In this document: positions 5,735 to 8,637 of the stretch, piece after piece
How the letters are laid out: the number at the start of each line of letters is the position of its first letter
Numbering within the stretch: position 1 is the first letter of the stretch
Assembly: GCA_023139715.1 (NCBI GenBank)
Contig: JAGLNB010000046.1
Coordinates: 1-8,637, forward strand
Origin: Planctomycetota bacterium
Lineage (GTDB): Bacteria; Planctomycetota; Phycisphaerae; Sedimentisphaerales; Anaerobacaceae
Direction of reading: 5' to 3'
DNA: 8,637 nucleotides
Program-made: the position numbers and the translations under genes
Notes under the pieces: generated by a model
What the model was told of the DNA's origin: nothing
Databases searched by the model: none
What the model saw: the letters and a program-made list of their open reading frames with translations, nothing else

Positions 5735-5768
5735 GTATGCCGTTTTCAATCGATTGAAAATGACATAC
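5735..5768. repeat. 34-bp near-perfect dyad downstream of the dGTPase gene
   Basis: The core TTTTCAATCGATTGAAAA (5743-5760) is a perfect 18-bp palindrome. It is extended by GTATG at 5735-5739 and CATAC at 5764-5768, so 15 of 17 base pairs form around the centre. It starts 46 bp after the dGTPase stop. It could fold as a transcript-end hairpin, but the minus-strand sequence after it is C-rich and then A-rich, with no T run, so an intrinsic terminator is doubtful. A protein operator or a mobile intergenic palindrome are alternatives. Confidence 0.5.
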
Positions 5769-5813
5769 TGCGATTCCCAGATTAATATGTGAAATCTAGG
5801 ATTATGGAGATAG

Positions 5814-6980
5814 TTAAACGGTCGCTTGGGGGATAAATAATTCTTGGAATGATCTAACTACAAAACTGTCAGTCATGCCTGCGATAAAATCAAGAACAAC
5901 AAGCTCGTCTGGATCAGAGTTTTCATAAATACCTTTCATGTCTTTCACATATTCAGCAAAAACCATATACACATAAGGCATCTTGTCTTCTTTCGGAAAA
6001 TCTTCAAATTTCTTTGTATACTGATATTTTGCTAAAAGATCTTTAAAAAGCAATTTGATTGTTTGTTCAGCTTGCTTTCTGTATCCTTCAGATTTTTCGC
6101 TGTGATAAATTTTTTCCTTATTAAACTCTATCAAGGAATGCATCAAATCACCATATTCGCGTGATATTGCAATATAATCTTTATTATAGCTCTTTTTGAT
6201 AATACTTTCTAAACATGAGCCGATTATTTTCCCATTGGTTTTGCCCAATTTAGCATTGATATTTTGTGGGACATCGCTCTCTTTTATAACTCCGGCAGCA
6301 ATGGCATCTTCGATATCTTTGCCACAATAGGCAACCTTATCAACTAAACGTACGATACAACCTTCTAAAGTCGCAGGAAGCCCAGCTTTTTTTCGATTTT
6401 TAATCTCACATAATTTTTTATCTTTGGAGCCAGGATCAAGCTTACACTTTTCAAAATCTTCCCCGCAATGCGAGATAATACCATCACGAACTTCCCACGT
6501 TAAATTTAGCCCTGGCGACTCTCTATCGCGTTTGGCTATTTTGTCAACGACCCTAAGCCCGTAAAGTTCATGGCTAAAACTTTTAATATGTTGTTTTAAA
6601 GCAGTAGATTTACCAATAATTCCAGTCAGAAATTTTTCACCTTGATGCCCGAAAGGGGCATGGCCTATGTCGTGAGCTAAGCCAATAGCTTCTGCAAGGT
6701 CTTCGTTAAGCCCTAAACATCTTGCGACAGTTCTTGCGGCTGAGGCGACGAAGAGTACGTGATCCATTCGTGTTGAAACATGATCGTTTTGCGGGAAATA
6801 GAAGACTTGGGTTTTATGTCTTAAACGTCGAAATGATTGAGAATAAATGATGCGATGAATGTCTCGTTGAAATTCTGTTCGGAATTGATCGTCCTGTTGT
6901 TTTTTTTGACGCCCTTTTGTTTCAATAGTAGCAAGGCTACTCGGAAACATTTCTTTCTCTACTCTTTTAAACTCTGGCAT
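5814..6980 (-). CDS. HD-domain dNTP triphosphohydrolase (dGTPase family)
   Basis: Enzymes of this family hydrolyse dGTP or other dNTPs to the deoxynucleoside and triphosphate. The 388-residue protein shows the N-terminal QSFRRLRHKTQVF (48-60), a metal-ligand histidine H74 in STRMDHVLFVASAARTVA, the HD pair H103-D104 in GLAHDIGHAPFGHQGE (with H107 and H112), SFSHELYGLRVV (134-145) and the distal Asp D214 in RLVDKVAYCGKDIEDAI. These are the HD-fold ligands in the expected order and the length is normal. The ATG at 6980 is chosen because GGGAGG at 6985-6990 is ideally placed before it; M11 would start after the upstream stop but lacks such a site. The gene therefore overlaps the end of the deoxyribosyltransferase gene by 22 bp and is probably translationally coupled to it. 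Substrate preference (dGTP only or several dNTPs) cannot be read. Some dGTPases protect against phages by depleting dNTPs, so a housekeeping or a defence role is open. Confidence 0.88.
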   Translation of the reverse strand: MPEFKRVEKEMFPSSLATIETKGRQKKQQDDQFRTEFQRDIHRIIYSQSFRRLRHKTQVFYFPQNDHVSTRMDHVLFVASAARTVARCLGLNEDLAEAIGLAHDIGHAPFGHQGEKFLTGIIGKSTALKQHIKSFSHELYGLRVVDKIAKRDRESPGLNLTWEVRDGIISHCGEDFEKCKLDPGSKDKKLCEIKNRKKAGLPATLEGCIVRLVDKVAYCGKDIEDAIAAGVIKESDVPQNINAKLGKTNGKIIGSCLESIIKKSYNKDYIAISREYGDLMHSLIEFNKEKIYHSEKSEGYRKQAEQTIKLLFKDLLAKYQYTKKFEDFPKEDKMPYVYMVFAEYVKDMKGIYENSDPDELVVLDFIAGMTDSFVVRSFQELFIPQATV

Positions 6981-7594
6981 AAAACCTCCCTAAAAAGATT
7001 TATTAAAAGCTCGACAATCTCATTTGCTGTTTTTTGTGCCATTAAATAATTCCTAATAGTTTCCCCCTTTGTATTGGCAATGCTAAATGAAGATTTTTTA
7101 GGCATACCCTTGCTTTTATTTGATTCGGAGAATTTTTTATCAAAAGCAATTGGAATGTTTTCGTACTTGTCGACAAATTCGAAATCAGCAAGCCCCATAA
7201 CCAATGGATTGCAATTCCCCTCAATTAGTGAACGGTCATCACTTTTAAAAATAACAATTGGTTTTTCATGCGACCAGGCAATGCCGGCTTCAACCATTGC
7301 ACCTTCGTCCGGTACACGGCCATTGATATTAAGTATTACACCATTACTGTTTATAACCTCAAAAACATCAAGTGAAAAAATTGCATTATTTAAAATAATT
7401 GAAGCTTCTTCTTCAGAGACATCTTTTTCAATTAAAACTGGTAAAAGTCTCGCCAATTCGAGACCATCTCTTTGAGGCAAAAAGACTGAGTAGCCAGCAG
7501 TTTCGAGGACAATTGCTATACTATTCATCTCTTCCCGCTCTTTAGGGTTAAATAGAGGGCCAGCGCAATATATTTTAGGCGTTTTGTTGCTCAT
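6959..7594 (-). CDS. Nucleoside 2-deoxyribosyltransferase family protein
   Basis: The 211-residue protein begins with KIYCAGPLFNPKEREEM (7-23), the N-terminal motif of the nucleoside 2-deoxyribosyltransferase family. LDVFEVINSNGVILNINGRVPDEGAMVEAGIAWSHEKPIVIFKSDD (75-120) carries the DxGxxxExGxA-like active-site stretch, with D96 and E102 as the likely catalytic Asp/Glu. The family transfers 2-deoxyribose between bases or hydrolyses deoxynucleosides or deoxynucleotides; which of these occurs here is not clear. It is longer than minimal family members (about 150-165 residues), with extra sequence after residue 150 rich in K and S. The ATG at 7594 has AAAGGAG about 6 bases upstream. It is the first gene of a pair with the dGTPase-family enzyme, whose start lies inside its last codons. 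No signal peptide or membrane segment is present. The related fold of TIR-like NAD-consuming domains makes a defence role conceivable, but that is speculation. Confidence 0.85.
   Translation of the reverse strand: MSNKTPKIYCAGPLFNPKEREEMNSIAIVLETAGYSVFLPQRDGLELARLLPVLIEKDVSEEEASIILNNAIFSLDVFEVINSNGVILNINGRVPDEGAMVEAGIAWSHEKPIVIFKSDDRSLIEGNCNPLVMGLADFEFVDKYENIPIAFDKKFSESNKSKGMPKKSSFSIANTKGETIRNYLMAQKTANEIVELLINLFREVLCQSLKE
6985..6990 (-). promoter_or_regulatory. Ribosome-binding site of the dGTPase gene inside the upstream gene
   Basis: The minus strand reads GGGAGG, then four T residues, then ATG at 6980. It lies within the coding sequence of the deoxyribosyltransferase gene and fixes the start used for the dGTPase-family gene, implying a 22-bp overlap. 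Confidence 0.75.
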
Positions 7595-7985
7595 TCTAAC
7601 TCCTTTCAGTTACGAGCGTTAAAGCTGGAGCATAACGGATTGAATGCCAAAAAAACATCTTAATATTCAAAGGTAAATTAAGCAATATTTTTTTTCAAAA
7701 ATCAAATGAATTATAATTTTCAACGGTGAAGCTCAATGTGCTTTTTGGGGTCATTGTCGTCCGTGCCAGAAAAATCACTTCGTCATTTTGGCGGGAAATA
7801 ATAACAATAGTAAATCATCTGTAATTAAATTATAATAACAAACCCTTTTCGTTTTTCCGGTCTAAATGACCCGTAGTGAGTGGGTTTGTCTCTGAGCGGA
7901 GTCGAAGGAGTTGGACTAAGCCGAATGACAGTGAGCGTAGTGCTAAACAATAAATAAAACAAAAAGTGAGTAAAAAATAAATCGT
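7595..7985. other. Divergent intergenic region between the deoxyribosyltransferase gene and dxr
   Basis: No gene is visible in these 391 bases, which must hold start signals for both divergent transcripts. On the minus strand a TATAAT lies at 7710-7715 with a weak TTGAGC at 7731-7736, only 15 bases apart. On the plus strand an ATTATAATAAC lies near 7829-7839 without a recognisable -35. Both are low-confidence promoter guesses in AT-rich DNA. The right third (7869-7948) is a distinct GC-richer repeat tract described separately. Confidence 0.35.
7869..7948. repeat. Dispersed-type intergenic repeat (GAGCGGAGTCGAAGG type)
   Basis: The tract contains TCTCTGAGCGGAGTCGAAGG at 7889-7908, then CCGAATGACAGTGAGCGTAG starting at 7921. 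From memory, sequences of the form 'TGAGCGAAGTCGAAGG' recur in many intergenic spacers of planctomycetes and other environmental bacteria. GTGAG and GTAGTG words recur inside the tract. Its base composition stands out from the AT-rich flanks. It lies 38-117 bp upstream of dxr. No function is known to me. Confidence 0.4.
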
Positions 7986-8637
7986 ATGGTTGAAAAAATA
8001 GCAATCTTGGGTTCCACCGGCTCTATTGGCAAAAACGCACTAAAAGTAATAGATGCGTTAAGCGTGAAAAGTGAAGCATCGTGCGAAAATAAAATAACAC
8101 AATCCGCAACGCAATACGCATCACCCGCCGCCGCTAAAGCTATGTCGGGCAGACGCAATACGCAATACGAGATTGTTGCTCTAAGTGCTAACACAAATAT
8201 CGAACTACTCGCTGAGCAGGTAAAAAAATTCAGGCCGAAATTCGTGGCAATTACAGATGAAAACTACATTAAGCCATTTCAAAAACTAATCGGAAAAACC
8301 AGCAAAGTTGAAATCCTCGCCGGAGCTGATGGACTGATAAAAATATCTGAATTGCAGGATGTTGATACTATCATAACAGCAGTAGTCGGAGCGGCTGGTC
8401 TGAAAGCAGCTCTGGCAGCAGCGAAAGCAGGAAAAAAAATAGCGGTCGCAAATAAAGAGCCGCTCGTTGTAGCCGGCCGGCTTTTAACAAAAACAGCAAA
8501 AGAAAATAACGCAGCTATTATGCCGATTGATAGTGAACATTCGGCGATTTTTCAGGCGTTGCAGGCAGGTAAAAAAAACGAAGTTAAAAAAATTATCCTG
8601 ACTGCTTCCGGCGGCCCGTTTCGCAAAGCAACGAAAA
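7986..8637 (+). CDS. dxr: 1-deoxy-D-xylulose 5-phosphate reductoisomerase, partial (C-terminus beyond window)
   Basis: DXR rearranges and reduces 1-deoxy-D-xylulose 5-phosphate to 2-C-methyl-D-erythritol 4-phosphate with NADPH, the committed step of the MEP isoprenoid pathway. The 217 visible residues open with MVEKIAILGSTGSIGKNALKV, containing the NADPH-binding GSTGSIG (9-15). They continue with YEIVALSANTNIELL, VVGAAGLKAALAAAKAGK, IAVANKEPLV, the metal-binding MPIDSEHSAIFQAL (Asp-Ser-Glu) and the substrate-binding TASGGPFRKA. NKEPLV differs from the commoner NKESLV. Compared with E. coli DXR, about 32 extra residues lie between VID and YEIVAL (around residues 27-60), encoded partly by repeated ACGCAATACG units. 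An in-frame TAA at 7971 and no other start codon before it fix the ATG at 7986; no clear Shine-Dalgarno is visible. M53 would lose the NADPH motif. The gene is cut by the right edge, roughly half present. Confidence 0.93.
   Translation, partial: MVEKIAILGSTGSIGKNALKVIDALSVKSEASCENKITQSATQYASPAAAKAMSGRRNTQYEIVALSANTNIELLAEQVKKFRPKFVAITDENYIKPFQKLIGKTSKVEILAGADGLIKISELQDVDTIITAVVGAAGLKAALAAAKAGKKIAVANKEPLVVAGRLLTKTAKENNAAIMPIDSEHSAIFQALQAGKKNEVKKIILTASGGPFRKATK
8064..8165 (+). repeat. In-frame repeat-derived insertion within dxr
   Basis: ACGCAATACG occurs at 8109-8118, 8153-8162 and overlapping at 8160-8169, with CGCAATA in tandem. Between the copies lies a GC-rich segment, CCCGCCGCCGCTAAAGC onward, ending in TCGGGC, that can partly fold back (CCCG with CGGG). 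The encoded residues (about 27-60) are low-complexity, rich in A, S, Q and T, and absent from typical DXR. Boundaries are approximate because they are inferred from family length. Confidence 0.55.

Noticed and set aside
7074..7475. Plus-strand ORF of 133 codons
   Set aside because: It lies antisense to the deoxyribosyltransferase gene and shows no recognisable motif; a shadow frame.
7943..8194. Minus-strand ORF of 83 codons over the dxr start
   Set aside because: It is antisense to dxr and to its repeat insertion; the dxr frame carries clear conserved motifs.

Overview
The window is a bacterial chromosomal segment of low to moderate GC. A planctomycete of the Phycisphaerae/Sedimentisphaerales type is my best guess. 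This rests on the style of LeuB and on intergenic sequence full of short AT-rich repeats and 'GAGCGGAGTCGAAGG'-type repeats that I associate from memory with such genomes. No rRNA or other taxonomic marker is present, so the assignment is tentative.

Positions 1-5170 are a minus-strand leucine biosynthesis operon in transcript order leuA, leuC, leuD, a 2H-phosphoesterase gene, leuB. LeuB runs off the left edge. LeuA makes 2-isopropylmalate, LeuC and LeuD together isomerise it to 3-isopropylmalate, and LeuB oxidises and decarboxylates it to the leucine 2-oxo precursor. Two things interrupt the operon. A 445-bp unit between leuC and leuD has 29-bp terminal inverted repeats around a frameshifted GxxExxY (PD-(D/E)XK nuclease-like) gene. 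A small 2H phosphoesterase with no obvious leucine role sits 2 bp after leuD.

Positions 5171-5813 hold no convincing gene. They contain the leuA leader with small hairpins, a tandem-repeat/hairpin sequence related to one between leuA and leuC, A/T-rich direct repeats and a 34-bp near-perfect dyad.

Positions 5814-7594 are a minus-strand pair with overlapping reading frames: a nucleoside 2-deoxyribosyltransferase followed by an HD-domain dNTP triphosphohydrolase (dGTPase family). The second enzyme can release deoxynucleosides that the first could consume, so the pair may be a nucleotide salvage or dNTP-depletion module.

Positions 7595-7985 are a divergent intergenic region with a dispersed-type repeat. 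From 7986 to the right edge is the 5' part of dxr (MEP isoprenoid pathway) on the plus strand. It carries an in-frame insertion of about 32 codons, made partly of ACGCAATACG repeats, near the NADPH-binding end.

The most interesting items are the TIR-flanked GxxExxY unit, the repeat-derived insertion in dxr, and the deoxyribosyltransferase-dGTPase pair.
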